Below are positions 21,402-31,208 of a DNA stretch of 64,000 nt, piece by piece. Position 1 is the first letter of the stretch, and each line of letters opens with the position of its first letter. The position numbers and the translations under genes were made by a program. Source of the DNA: Bacteroides stercorirosoris (GTDB taxonomy: Bacteria; Bacteroidota; Bacteroidia; Bacteroidales; Bacteroidaceae). A model generated the notes under the pieces. It saw nothing but the letters and a program-made list of their open reading frames with translations. It was not told where the DNA came from and ran no database searches. The DNA lies in the NCBI RefSeq assembly GCF_900142015.1, contig NZ_FQZN01000005.1, forward strand, positions 124,001 to 188,000, given 5' to 3'.

Positions 21402-23051
21402 ATGAAACGAATATTTACAATAGTAGTTTTGATTGCTTCGCTGATGTTTACCTCTTGTGAGGACTTCCTGACCGAAGACGCACGCGGGCAGTTGAACGTG
21501 GACACTTATTACAAGTCCATAGAAGAATGTGAATCCGCCGTTACGAGCTGCTATCAGGCTCTTACTTATGGAGGATGGTGGCAAATAAATACAGTGTGGC
21601 TGCTTTCTGAAATGTGCAGTGACGATGCCTGGATGGGCAATACGACACAAAGCCAGAGTGACTATATTTCATTAGCCCACTATCAGGGAAACGGTGCCAG
21701 CAACGGTCCTATTTCCAACTTCTGGCAATACCGTTACAAAGGTATCTTGCGATGCAACATTGCCATAGACCGTATTTCGGCTCTTGAAACTCCGGATACT
21801 GAATCCCGGGACCGTCTGGTAGCAGAAGCTCGTTTCCTGCGTGCTTACTATTACTTCGAACTGGTGAGAAATTTTGGAGGGGTACCTTTGATGACCAGTT
21901 TCCAGATGCCGGAAGAAGTGGCAGGAACCGAACGTGCAACAGAAGAAGCTGTCTACAAATTTATTGAAGACGACTTGGTGGCTGCTGCCGGAGTATTGCC
22001 ACGACGCAATGCAGCTGAAGTAGGGCATGCCACCCGTGGTACTGCTCTGGGACTATTGGGTAAGGTTTATCTCTATCAAGAGAAGTGGCAGGATGCCCGT
22101 GAAGCATTGAAGACCGTGATTGACGAAGGAGAATATAAATTGCTCCCTGACTTTGGTGATGTATGGAGTTTGGCTTATGACAACAGTGAAGAGAGCCTTT
22201 TTGAAATCCAATACGAGTATCATGCAACATTAGGCTTAGGTGGTTCGCTTGCTACCATCACCGGTGCCCGTAACGGCCCGGGCGACGGTTGGAGCTGGTG
22301 CCAACCTACAGCCAATCTGGAACAGGCTTATATTGATGCCGGTGATACGGAGCGGTTGAAGTGGACTATCATTAAATCCGGTTGTACGGAAATTGCCGGA
22401 GAAGATCAATTCACAGAGTTTGTAGAAACAAGTAAAGCCTTGAACAAATATCAGGAATACATTGATAAGTATGGTTGGGACCCCGATTGTTATATCGTTG
22501 ATCCTGCGCAGCACAAATCTGCCCGTCTCATCCGCAAGTATTTCCTGCCGCTGAAAGATCGCCCGGCAATATACAATACGGACAAGAGCCCTTTGAACCA
22601 TCGTATTTTGCGTTATGCCGATGTCCTTCTGATGTATGCTGAGGCTTGCAACGAATTGAATGATGATGAATCTGCACGCGATGCCCTCAACCAAGTACGT
22701 AAACGCGCAAAGCTGGATAACATTACAGCAAGCGGAACAGAGTTACAGAATGCCATTCGACTGGAACGGCGCCTTGAACTGGCATTTGAGCAAAACCGCC
22801 TGTACGACATCCGTCGCTGGAACGATGACAACGGAAAGAAAGTTATTTGCAACCTAATGGGTTCGAACGGAACATTCGTGAAATGGAATACCGATGAAGC
22901 AACCCGCGATGCCCTCGAATGGGAAAACCAGGGTGAAGCAAGCAACAAAGGTATCAGCTTTAATGAAAACCGTGACATGGTATTCCCGATTCCTTTATAT
23001 GAAATTACAATGTCTAACGGTTCTATCACTCAGAATCCAGGTTGGAATTAA
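21402..23051 (+). CDS. SusD/RagB family glycan-binding lipoprotein
   Basis: This 549-residue lipoprotein has a lipobox LMFTSC (Cys19) followed by EDFLTEDARGQL. The SusD fold is recognisable from the TPR-like helices (LVAEARFLRAYYYFELVRNFGGVPL) and from the C-terminal RYADVLLMYAEACNEL and RRLELAFEQNRLYDIRRW motifs. It forms the lid on the SusC barrel and binds the oligosaccharide to be imported. It is paired with the SusC gene just upstream and followed by an intrinsic terminator that separates it from the enzyme genes. Confidence 0.97.
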   Translation: MKRIFTIVVLIASLMFTSCEDFLTEDARGQLNVDTYYKSIEECESAVTSCYQALTYGGWWQINTVWLLSEMCSDDAWMGNTTQSQSDYISLAHYQGNGASNGPISNFWQYRYKGILRCNIAIDRISALETPDTESRDRLVAEARFLRAYYYFELVRNFGGVPLMTSFQMPEEVAGTERATEEAVYKFIEDDLVAAAGVLPRRNAAEVGHATRGTALGLLGKVYLYQEKWQDAREALKTVIDEGEYKLLPDFGDVWSLAYDNSEESLFEIQYEYHATLGLGGSLATITGARNGPGDGWSWCQPTANLEQAYIDAGDTERLKWTIIKSGCTEIAGEDQFTEFVETSKALNKYQEYIDKYGWDPDCYIVDPAQHKSARLIRKYFLPLKDRPAIYNTDKSPLNHRILRYADVLLMYAEACNELNDDESARDALNQVRKRAKLDNITASGTELQNAIRLERRLELAFEQNRLYDIRRWNDDNGKKVICNLMGSNGTFVKWNTDEATRDALEWENQGEASNKGISFNENRDMVFPIPLYEITMSNGSITQNPGWN

Positions 23052-23118
23052 CCCGGCCCGGACTCAGGTAACAGATTGTTATAGAAGTTAATCACTCAAT
23101 AGGTTAATACTATATTTT

Positions 23119-23160
23119 CTGCCGCGGGTAGTCCACAGGATTATTCGCGGCAGTTTTTTT
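23119..23160 (+). terminator. Intrinsic terminator between susD and the enzyme genes
   Basis: CTGCCGCG pairs with CGCGGCAG and is followed by seven T residues. It would reduce expression of the downstream glycosidases relative to the transporter. Confidence 0.8.
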
Positions 23161-23175
23161 ATAAATACGAATATC

Positions 23176-24783
23176 ATGAAATTCAAGCATTATCTTTTTT
23201 CTTCCCTGTTACTCGCCCTTGCGGCTTGCAGTGACGACAATGCCCCCGACTCTCCGGGCACCGAACCGGAACAGCCCGGCACAAGCGTAGAGAAATTAGT
23301 TACCATCAACGCCGGACGCACTTACCAGACCATTGCCGGATTCGGAGCATCCGACTGTTGGACACCGTCCTACGTAGGCAAATACTGGACCGGAAGCCGT
23401 GACCGAATCACCGAACTGCTCTTCTCGTCCGAAATAGAAGCAGGTAGTCCCAAAGGCATCGGTCTTTCGATGTGGCGCGTGAATCTGGGCGGCGGAAGTG
23501 CCGGACAAGGTGACGCAAGCGGGATCACCGACAAGTCACGCCGTGCAGAATCCTATCTGACCGACGACTTACAACTCGACTGGACGCGATGTGAAGGACA
23601 ACGCTATTTCCTGAACCGCGCCAAAGGATTCGGTTGCGAGAGTATCGTACTCTTCAGCAATACCCCACCCGTACAATACACCTACAACGGCAAAGGCTTC
23701 TCCAACCGAGGAGGAGTATCCAACCTGAAAACAGAACATTATACCGACTTCGCCGACTACATGGCCGACGTAGCGCAACATTACATCACCGAAGGATATC
23801 CCGTGACACACATCTCTCCCGTCAACGAACCGCAGTACAACTGGGACGGCGGACAGGAGGGAAGCGGATGGACCAACGATGAAGTAGCCGCACTGGCACG
23901 CGAACTGAACCGGTCACTCACCGAAAGAAATCTGACCACCGACATCTTGCTCGGTGAATCGGGTGACTGGGAATACCTCTACAAAGCCAAAGATGATGCC
24001 AACCGGAGCAATGTGATATCGGCTTTCTTCACTCCCGGAACCTCCTCCTATGTGGGAGACCTGAATCACGTAAAAAATCTCATCTGCGGACACAGTTATT
24101 GGACTGACGGCACTTGGGATGGCATGCGCAGTGTTCGCAGACAAGTGGCACAGGCCGCACAGAAACAGGGTGTCGATGTATGGCAAAGTGAATGGAGCAT
24201 GCTGGGAGACAACTATAGTAACACCGAATTTGTAGGATACGACAACGCCACTGAAATGGATATCGCATTCTATATGTCCAGAGTAATACACAACGATCTC
24301 ACCGTGGCGGGAGTGTCTTCGTGGAGCTACTGGACTTCTATGGATGTAACCCGCTGGGGACACAAGAACCGTTTTCTGCTGATATCTCTGGTACCGGGCG
24401 GCGGAGTCGATGATAATAACGCTAATATTGAACAGGAAGGTACCTTCCAGCCTACCGCCACGCTTTGGGTGCTGGGCAACTATAGCCGTTTTATCCGTCC
24501 CGGATACCAACGCATCAACATGACGCTGACAGAATCCCTCAACTTCTTCGGGTCAGCATGGATTTCACCACAAGGCGATAAAATAGTAGCCGTCTTCACC
24601 AATATGTCCGATAAGAACGTCCGCCTGAGCGAAACTCATGAAGGATGGAGCAGCGAGGCCACCTCTATCAATACCTACACCACCACCGGAAGCAAAAACT
24701 TAGTAGAAACTACTATATCCGGCGGAGAATCTGTAATTTTGGAGGCAAAGAGTGTAACCACAGTCGTGTATAATCTAAAATAA
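23176..24783 (+). CDS. GH30 lipoprotein, endo-beta-1,6-galactanase-like
   Basis: This 535-residue lipoprotein has Cys18 in LALAAC followed by SDDN, which suggests surface anchoring. The GH30 barrel starts at QTIAGFGASDCW. The likely acid/base is Glu218 in SPVNEPQYNW and the likely nucleophile is Glu339 in VWQSEWSM. A beta-sandwich at the C terminus completes the family fold. The NEPQ/W...GG.QEG context and FGASD start resemble proteins annotated as endo-beta-1,6-galactanases, so it could cut the beta-1,6-galactan side chains of arabinogalactan at the surface. Some other beta-linked glycan is possible. It lies after a terminator, 10 bp before the GH2 gene. Confidence 0.87.
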   Translation: MKFKHYLFSSLLLALAACSDDNAPDSPGTEPEQPGTSVEKLVTINAGRTYQTIAGFGASDCWTPSYVGKYWTGSRDRITELLFSSEIEAGSPKGIGLSMWRVNLGGGSAGQGDASGITDKSRRAESYLTDDLQLDWTRCEGQRYFLNRAKGFGCESIVLFSNTPPVQYTYNGKGFSNRGGVSNLKTEHYTDFADYMADVAQHYITEGYPVTHISPVNEPQYNWDGGQEGSGWTNDEVAALARELNRSLTERNLTTDILLGESGDWEYLYKAKDDANRSNVISAFFTPGTSSYVGDLNHVKNLICGHSYWTDGTWDGMRSVRRQVAQAAQKQGVDVWQSEWSMLGDNYSNTEFVGYDNATEMDIAFYMSRVIHNDLTVAGVSSWSYWTSMDVTRWGHKNRFLLISLVPGGGVDDNNANIEQEGTFQPTATLWVLGNYSRFIRPGYQRINMTLTESLNFFGSAWISPQGDKIVAVFTNMSDKNVRLSETHEGWSSEATSINTYTTTGSKNLVETTISGGESVILEAKSVTTVVYNLK

Positions 24784-24792
24784 CATGTCTAT

Positions 24793-27228
24793 ATGAAGAA
24801 CGCTATACTTGTAACAGTCATTTTCATAACAACCTTGTTCACCGCTATCCCGATAAAAGCACAGGTTTCGTTTGGTGATGCCGTGAAGTTCAATGACGGA
24901 TGGTTATTCCGTCTGGATGATGATTCCGCCGCCACTGAGGCATCTTATGATGACAGCCAATGGCGCAAACTGACATTGCCGCACGACTGGTCTATAGAAG
25001 GGCAATTATCACCTTCGTTGGCCAGCTGCACCGGTTATCTGCCGGGAGGCATAGGCTGGTATCGTAAACATTTCAATATTACGGATGACGCGGCACGCCA
25101 TTATATCTATTTCGAAGGAGTATATAACCGCAGTGAGGTCTATCTGAACGGGCATCTGCTCGGCAAGCGTCCCAATGGCTACATATCATTCCTTTATGAC
25201 ATGACTCCCTATCTGAAAGAGGGTGACAATGTACTGAGCGTACGCGTAGACCATAGCCGTTACGCCGATTCACGCTGGTATACAGGATCGGGCATCTATC
25301 GCGATGTATGGTTGGTGGCCGCTCCCGAAGTACATTTTGCCCAATGGGGCATAGGATGGAAAGCAACTTCGCTCACCAACCGGCAGGCTACTGTGTCCGT
25401 CGATATGGAAGTGCAAAAACATCTGCCTGCCACCGATAAGATTGAACTGACCGCCGCATTGTTCAATGCCGAAGGGAAACAGGTAGCACAGCGCCGCGTT
25501 CGTCTCTCGGATGGCAAGGAAGGGATTAGCAAAGAAAATCTCACCTTAAAGTTAACCAATCCCCAGCGTTGGAGTCTTGACAACCCCTATCTATATACCC
25601 TGAAAACCGAACTGATCAGTAACGGGCAACGCCTGGATGGTTGCGAGACCAAAGTGGGACTTCGTACACTGGACTTCAACCCCGACAAAGGGTTCGCGCT
25701 CAATGGCAAATGGATGAAAATCAAAGGGGTATGCCTGCATCACGATGCCGGTGTGCTGGGTGCAGTGGTTCCTCCCGAGGTATGGGAACGCCGCCTGAAA
25801 AATCTGAAAGAAATCGGAGTTAATGCCATCCGCATGAGCCACAATCCGCAAGCTCCGGTCGTTTATGATTTGTGCGACCGCCTGGGACTGCTCGTCATGG
25901 ATGAAGCCTCCGACGAATGGGAGTTCCCGAAACGTAAGTGGGTGAAAGGCTGGAACAAAGGCGAGCCAAGCTTCGACGGTACTTTTGACTTCTTCGAAGA
26001 ATGGATTGAACGGGATGTAACCGACATGGTGCGCCGTGACCGCAATCACCCCTCCATCTTCCTGTGGAGTATCGGCAATGAGGTGGATTATCCGAATGAT
26101 CCCTATTCCCATCCCATCCTCGACGGTTCCACTATCAACCAGCCGATGTTCGGCGGTTATAAACCGGATGCTCCCGATGCCATGCGCATCGGAAAGATAG
26201 CCAAACGCCTGGCTGCCTGTGTGCGCGCCGTAGATACTTCACGCCCGGTGACCGGTGCCCTGGCAGGCGTGGTAATGTCCAACCAGACAGAATATCCCGA
26301 AGCCGTTGACGTGGTAGGATATAACTATACGGAAGACCGCTATGACGAAGACCATGCCACCTATCCCAAACGTGTAATTTACGGAAGTGAAAACGGTTCG
26401 GGACTTGATGCATGGTATGCAGTGAAAAACAAAGAGTTTATCTTCGGCCAGTTCATATGGACGGGCACAGACTACCTGGGCGAATCGGGAGCATGGCCTT
26501 CGCGCGGGCTCTACACCGGCTTACTTGATTTCGGCAGTTTTCCCAAGCCTCGCGGACATTTCCGTGCCTCGCTGTGGAGTGAGAAACCTGTCACTTATCT
26601 GGGTACCTATCCGGTACAGCCCAGATTTAAAAACTCCAAACGCCTCTATCTGTCACCCGATGCATGGGACATCTGGAATTATGAGCCAGGACAGGAGATA
26701 CGTATAGTTTGCTACACCAATGCCCCGCAGGCACGTCTGTTATTGGACGGGAAAGTAGTGGGTGAGATGAAACCATACGATGAAAAAACTGGTATTATCT
26801 ACTGGGACATTCCCTATCAACCCGGCGAATTAAAGGCGGAAGGATGTGACAAGGATGGGAATGCCATGTCGGACTATTCAATAAAAACCTCCGGTCGGCC
26901 TTATGCGCTCCGCGTCAGTGCAGACCGTACTTCCTTATCCAAAGACCGGGCTACGGCACACCTCACAGTAGAAATCATTGATGAAAGCGGTACGGTTGTG
27001 AAACTTGGCGACAATGACGTCACCTGCGTCATCGAAGGTCCGGCACGGTTGTTAGGTCTCGAAGGCTCCGATAACAGTGATATGAGCGACTACACCGATA
27101 ACCATCATCGTGCTTATCACGGCCGCTTGCTGGGTTATGTGCAGACTACCGGCGAGAAAGGACAGGTTCGTGTGAAGTTTACCTCACCTCTCCTGCAAGG
27201 AAGTGAGATTCTTTTGAATGTTGAATAA
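24793..27228 (+). CDS. GH2 family glycosidase, probable beta-galactosidase
   Basis: This 811-residue secreted enzyme has a signal peptide (1-23, ending KAQ), a jelly-roll sugar-binding domain (LPHDWSIEG, RWYTGSGIYRDVWL), an Ig-like domain, and a TIM barrel with acid/base Glu430 in SIGNEVDYP and nucleophile Glu533 in YGSENGSG. A further beta-domain (DUF4982-like) and a C-terminal Ig-like domain follow. GH2 members of this layout are mostly beta-galactosidases, which fits trimming of galacto-oligosaccharides produced by the adjacent GH30 enzymes in the periplasm. No lipobox is present, consistent with periplasmic location. Beta-mannosidase or beta-glucuronidase activity is not excluded. Confidence 0.9.
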   Translation: MKNAILVTVIFITTLFTAIPIKAQVSFGDAVKFNDGWLFRLDDDSAATEASYDDSQWRKLTLPHDWSIEGQLSPSLASCTGYLPGGIGWYRKHFNITDDAARHYIYFEGVYNRSEVYLNGHLLGKRPNGYISFLYDMTPYLKEGDNVLSVRVDHSRYADSRWYTGSGIYRDVWLVAAPEVHFAQWGIGWKATSLTNRQATVSVDMEVQKHLPATDKIELTAALFNAEGKQVAQRRVRLSDGKEGISKENLTLKLTNPQRWSLDNPYLYTLKTELISNGQRLDGCETKVGLRTLDFNPDKGFALNGKWMKIKGVCLHHDAGVLGAVVPPEVWERRLKNLKEIGVNAIRMSHNPQAPVVYDLCDRLGLLVMDEASDEWEFPKRKWVKGWNKGEPSFDGTFDFFEEWIERDVTDMVRRDRNHPSIFLWSIGNEVDYPNDPYSHPILDGSTINQPMFGGYKPDAPDAMRIGKIAKRLAACVRAVDTSRPVTGALAGVVMSNQTEYPEAVDVVGYNYTEDRYDEDHATYPKRVIYGSENGSGLDAWYAVKNKEFIFGQFIWTGTDYLGESGAWPSRGLYTGLLDFGSFPKPRGHFRASLWSEKPVTYLGTYPVQPRFKNSKRLYLSPDAWDIWNYEPGQEIRIVCYTNAPQARLLLDGKVVGEMKPYDEKTGIIYWDIPYQPGELKAEGCDKDGNAMSDYSIKTSGRPYALRVSADRTSLSKDRATAHLTVEIIDESGTVVKLGDNDVTCVIEGPARLLGLEGSDNSDMSDYTDNHHRAYHGRLLGYVQTTGEKGQVRVKFTSPLLQGSEILLNVE

Positions 27229-27247
27229 TCCCCAATAACAGATATTT

Positions 27248-28819
27248 ATGAGATACAAAGTATTATTACTCGCTTTAGTTGCAATAACTACTTCGTGTTC
27301 ACCTCAAGCAGATATAAACTATCGGATAGTTGCCGAACAACCTTTACAGGTCATGGAACACTTCGGCGCTTCGGACGCCTGGAGCATGCACATCATTGGT
27401 CAATGGCCTCAGGAAAGGCAGAACCAGGTGGCCGACTGGCTGTTCAGCACAGAGAATGACGCCAACGGCAAACCTAAAGGAATCGGCCTCTCCTTATGGC
27501 GGTTCAATGTGGGTGCAGGCAGCACGGAACAGGGTGAGGCAAGTCAGATAGGCTCTCTCTGGATGCGTACCGAGTGTTTCTTAAAGCCGGACGGAAGCTA
27601 TGACTGGGACAAACAACCGGGACAGCGTAACTTCCTCCGCTTAGCCAAAGAACGCGGAGTCAGCAAATTCCTTGCTTTTCTGAATTCACCTCCCGTTTAT
27701 TATACTCAAAACGGACTGGCTACCAATACCGGGCGTGACGGTACGCTCAATCTGAAAGAGGAACATTATGAAGACTTCGCCCGCTTCCTGGCAAACATGA
27801 TTAAAGGAGTGGAGAAGAAAGACGGTATCAAGTTCGATTACCTCTCCCCTTTCAATGAACCCGACGGACACTGGAATTGGATAGGCCCTAAACAGGAAGG
27901 CACTCCGGCCACAAAGAAAGAAATAGCCCGTGCCGTGCGCCTCATCAGTAAAGAGTTTGTAAAAGAAGGCATTGATACGGAAATTGCCATCTGCGAAGCA
28001 TCGGACTATCGCTGTATGTTTGCCACCCACATGACGAATCATGAACGGGGATACGAAATCCAGTCTTTCTTCTGTCCCGATAGTGTGGATACTTATCTGG
28101 GGAATACCCCCAAAGTACTTCCCCTCATCTCAGGACACAGTTACTGGACGACTACTCCGCTGAATATGCTACGCGATTATCGCCGTCAATTACGTGACAC
28201 GCTGGATAAATACAAGGTCGGTTTCTGGCAGACGGAAACCTGCATTATGGGGAACGATGAAGAAATCGGTGGCGGTCACGGATTCGACCATACGATGAAA
28301 ACGGCACTTTATGTGGCACGTATCATTCATCATGACATTGTCTATGCAGGAGCACGAAGCTGGCAATGGTGGCGTGCCATAGGAGGCGACTACAAGGATG
28401 GACTGATACGCGAATACGCCAATCCCGACTTGCGCGACGGCAAAGTGAAAGATTCAAAGCTGATGTGGGTATTAGGTAACTACAGTCGCTTTATCCGTCC
28501 GGGAGCTGTACGCATGTCCATTCAGACGACTGACAAGAACGGGCAGGTTATCCCGGAAGGAGATACCGATCAGAAAGGACTTATGTGCACCGCTTACCGA
28601 AATACAAACGGGCAATGGGTGATAGTAGTCATCAACTATGCCGAGCAGGAACAAAACTTCACGTTCAATGTAGACGATTCGAAGGTGAAGTCATGGCAAG
28701 GCTATCGTACATCGGATATAGCCGGTGAAGACTTGCTCCCTATCCATAAATTGAAAAAAGGACAGTTGGCAGTTATCCCTGCACGTTCGGTAATTACGTT
28801 TATTTCTGTGCAGAAATGA
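27248..28819 (+). CDS. GH30 lipoprotein, second endo-beta-1,6-galactanase-like enzyme
   Basis: This 523-residue lipoprotein has Cys17 in ITTSC followed by SPQADI, which lacks the acidic surface-export tail of the first GH30, so it may face the periplasm. The barrel begins at EHFGASDAWS. Probable catalytic residues are Glu204 in PFNEPDGHWNW and Glu330 in FWQTETCIM, and WVLGNYSRFIRPG is shared with the paralog at 23176. The pair probably acts in sequence on the same backbone, one outside and one inside. It is the last gene of the locus, 19 bp after GH2. A dispersed palindromic repeat begins 8 bp after its stop codon, and similarity to the second copy of that repeat may reach the last codons. 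Confidence 0.87.
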   Translation: MRYKVLLLALVAITTSCSPQADINYRIVAEQPLQVMEHFGASDAWSMHIIGQWPQERQNQVADWLFSTENDANGKPKGIGLSLWRFNVGAGSTEQGEASQIGSLWMRTECFLKPDGSYDWDKQPGQRNFLRLAKERGVSKFLAFLNSPPVYYTQNGLATNTGRDGTLNLKEEHYEDFARFLANMIKGVEKKDGIKFDYLSPFNEPDGHWNWIGPKQEGTPATKKEIARAVRLISKEFVKEGIDTEIAICEASDYRCMFATHMTNHERGYEIQSFFCPDSVDTYLGNTPKVLPLISGHSYWTTTPLNMLRDYRRQLRDTLDKYKVGFWQTETCIMGNDEEIGGGHGFDHTMKTALYVARIIHHDIVYAGARSWQWWRAIGGDYKDGLIREYANPDLRDGKVKDSKLMWVLGNYSRFIRPGAVRMSIQTTDKNGQVIPEGDTDQKGLMCTAYRNTNGQWVIVVINYAEQEQNFTFNVDDSKVKSWQGYRTSDIAGEDLLPIHKLKKGQLAVIPARSVITFISVQK

Positions 28820-28826
28820 ATTATTT

Positions 28827-28917
28827 CACCACAGATTACACAGATTAGCACAGATTTAATTTATTAATAATCAGAGATATCTTCCCTAATCTGTGTAAAT
28901 CTGTGTAATCTGTGGTG
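28827..28917. repeat. 91-bp dispersed palindromic repeat, copy 1
   Basis: Both ends read CACCACAGATTACACAGATT toward the centre, forming a near-perfect hairpin made of roughly 10-bp CACAGATT units. The reverse complement recurs at 57311-57401 with about one difference. It lies between the convergent GH30 and TPR-SUFU genes and may also stop transcription. Confidence 0.85.
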
Positions 28918-28948
28918 CATCAAAACCGTGCAAAGAGAAAGAAAAACC

Positions 28949-31174
28949 TTACCTCCTGCGTTTTGGCAACTTGAACCCAGCGCAGACATTCGCTCTATTG
29001 ATGTCCACCACCGCATTTACTCCACCCATCTTTCCTAATAAAGCTTCCGCTCCCTTCGCTATCTTGAAATTCATCTCCTCTTCATAGAGTGGAATCACCT
29101 GATAGAAATTCACTTCTTCACCATTAGGCAACTGGCAAACGGCAGCTCCATCTTCCACATCCTCCGGATTAATCAGCAATACACCGGAGAGCAACGTATT
29201 CTCTGCAAACGGCCCGCCATTGGGCACCGTATGTCCCCAGCCTAACCAGGTATCCTGCTCCAAAGGCAAGCGGGCAAGTATCTTGAGCCAGCGCAAGGGC
29301 CAATAATACTTTTCATCATCGCCTTGGATATCCCAGTCGGCAGGCAAGTATATCAGCAACTCTGCACGTTCCAACTTATATTCAGCTAATTCATAAGGTA
29401 CATTCATCCAGTGCGCACCCATTCCCAAAGTAACCAACGTATAATAATTCCTCTCGGCTGTCGGTTCAATAATATAAATATCCACATGGATATCCGGTGA
29501 GACTATCTCATGAAAAACATGATCCGAATGCCCGAAGAACTTCTCAAGATGAGCATTAAGAGCATCCTTCTCTTCCTCTTCGTACAGCTCCATACGATAA
29601 GGAGATACCCCATTCTTACAATTCTCAATATACTCTTTCGCATCTTCATCATCCGGATCCAGTTCCAACGAACGTTCAAAAGCTTCCTGAGCTTTATCCA
29701 GCTGATTCAAATAATAATGAGCATAGCCCACCCGATAGAACCAAAGTGCATCTTCCTTACACTCCTCTTCTATCGTAGAAAGGCAGTTGAGAGCTTCCTG
29801 AAAACTTCCCAGGTTATTGTAAGCACGTGCCAGAAGACCGGTCAGTTCCGTTTCCCGTTCTCCTTCCGGAATCTCCAAGATGGCATCAATTATCTTCTGC
29901 TCCTCATCCTCTTCATTCCACTGCTCTATCTTTTTGAACAACTCGTCATGGTTACTCATTTTCGTGGCTTCCAAATGCTCTATAAACTCAGCAGAGAAAA
30001 CTGTCGCCTCATTCTTTCCTTTGCACGAAATGGTGAAAAGGGAGAATTGGTGCTCAGTGATAGCCTGACATTGGAACACATATTCATCACTATCTTTGCC
30101 TCTACCCAGGTTATAAAGCCTGCATTTACCATTCTTGAAGTTCTTTTCTTTCACCAACACAGGCGCATCTTCCTCCATATAGCTCACCTCATCATCAGGA
30201 ACGGAACATGCCAACAGGCGCACAATATGCCAGTCCTCATTCTCTCCGTCATAATAACCGCGGAAGTCGTCCTCTTCAAAATAAAGGTAGTTGCCCGGAA
30301 GGGAAAATTTCAGATTGCCCAAAGTATACGTCACCCAGCCTTTGCGATAACCTATCGAAAATTCACATACGTAGTCCGGCAATGCAGAGACATCTATCGG
30401 CTCTTTTTCGGCTAGACGGCAAAGTTGCAGATAATCTTCTTTCGGGAAAGGCAGAGAAGCATCCATCCCGGCTGCCGTCTCCAGATTCTTTATAATGAAC
30501 GAATTAATTTCCTCATCTTCATCACTGCGTGCGGAAGGCATGAAGTAACAGTCCTCCCACAAAGCACTTAATGCCGTATTCCGGTAAAACAACGCATCAC
30601 GTTCCTTATTATTCCACATGAGGAATTCATTTGCCAGGGCTTCGATGCCTTCGGTCTTTATCCGTTCAACAAAATGTTCCGGACGTATGCGTCCAAAGGG
30701 GGACACAACCGTTCCTTCCACTTCCCGAGGCATATATTTATGGCAATCCCAGCAGATGGCATACATACTTCCATCCTTACTCATACGCTCCTGGCAGAGT
30801 TCTACAATTGCATTCAGCCAATGATAAAAATGCTCGGAACGCATCCGCTCAAAGTCCCTGTGCTCATAATATTCCGTATCGTCTTCCACCTCGAAAGGGA
30901 AGTCCCTCAGCTCCATCACTTCGTCAACGATGTCTATTGCAGCCTTATGGAAACCCGCTCCTAACAGGTTAGTCTGGCAATCGCCTATGATAACCGTTTC
31001 ATCCTCTGTCGGCTCATAATTGAAGAATATATTTCCTAAACGGCAAACAGATAATTCCGAATAATCCTCCGTATGACTAACAGATACCTCATGCCGGGCA
31101 GCCACCACATCCAACAGCTTCTGGAATGAAGAAACATTTTTGCACTTCGTTGTCAATCTGAAACCTATACTCAT
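28949..31174 (-). CDS. TPR protein with C-terminal SUFU domain
   Basis: This 741-residue protein has no signal peptide and should be cytoplasmic. It has an N-terminal region of unknown fold (1-410), a tetratricopeptide segment (about 415-515, GLLARAYNNLG, then ALWFYRVGYAHYYLNQLDKA) and a C-terminal domain (about 550-735) matching suppressor-of-fused (SUFU) proteins: YTLVTLGMGAHWM, LLIYLPADWDI, YWPLRWLKILARLP, LGWGHTVPNG. Bacterial SUFU domains often occur as immunity or binding partners in toxin systems, but no toxin gene is adjacent. It is 34 bp downstream of the gene at 31209-32645, whose TPR segment is related, so the two are probably co-transcribed and may work as partners. Confidence 0.8.
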   Translation of the reverse strand: MSIGFRLTTKCKNVSSFQKLLDVVAARHEVSVSHTEDYSELSVCRLGNIFFNYEPTEDETVIIGDCQTNLLGAGFHKAAIDIVDEVMELRDFPFEVEDDTEYYEHRDFERMRSEHFYHWLNAIVELCQERMSKDGSMYAICWDCHKYMPREVEGTVVSPFGRIRPEHFVERIKTEGIEALANEFLMWNNKERDALFYRNTALSALWEDCYFMPSARSDEDEEINSFIIKNLETAAGMDASLPFPKEDYLQLCRLAEKEPIDVSALPDYVCEFSIGYRKGWVTYTLGNLKFSLPGNYLYFEEDDFRGYYDGENEDWHIVRLLACSVPDDEVSYMEEDAPVLVKEKNFKNGKCRLYNLGRGKDSDEYVFQCQAITEHQFSLFTISCKGKNEATVFSAEFIEHLEATKMSNHDELFKKIEQWNEEDEEQKIIDAILEIPEGERETELTGLLARAYNNLGSFQEALNCLSTIEEECKEDALWFYRVGYAHYYLNQLDKAQEAFERSLELDPDDEDAKEYIENCKNGVSPYRMELYEEEEKDALNAHLEKFFGHSDHVFHEIVSPDIHVDIYIIEPTAERNYYTLVTLGMGAHWMNVPYELAEYKLERAELLIYLPADWDIQGDDEKYYWPLRWLKILARLPLEQDTWLGWGHTVPNGGPFAENTLLSGVLLINPEDVEDGAAVCQLPNGEEVNFYQVIPLYEEEMNFKIAKGAEALLGKMGGVNAVVDINRANVCAGFKLPKRRR

Positions 31175-31208
31175 GGTTGTGACATATTAATTGTTAGCGA
31201 TTTATTTT

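Noticed and set aside
29510-30415. 301-residue open frame opposite the TPR-SUFU gene
   Set aside because: It lies wholly antisense to a well-supported gene and shows no domain or promoter.
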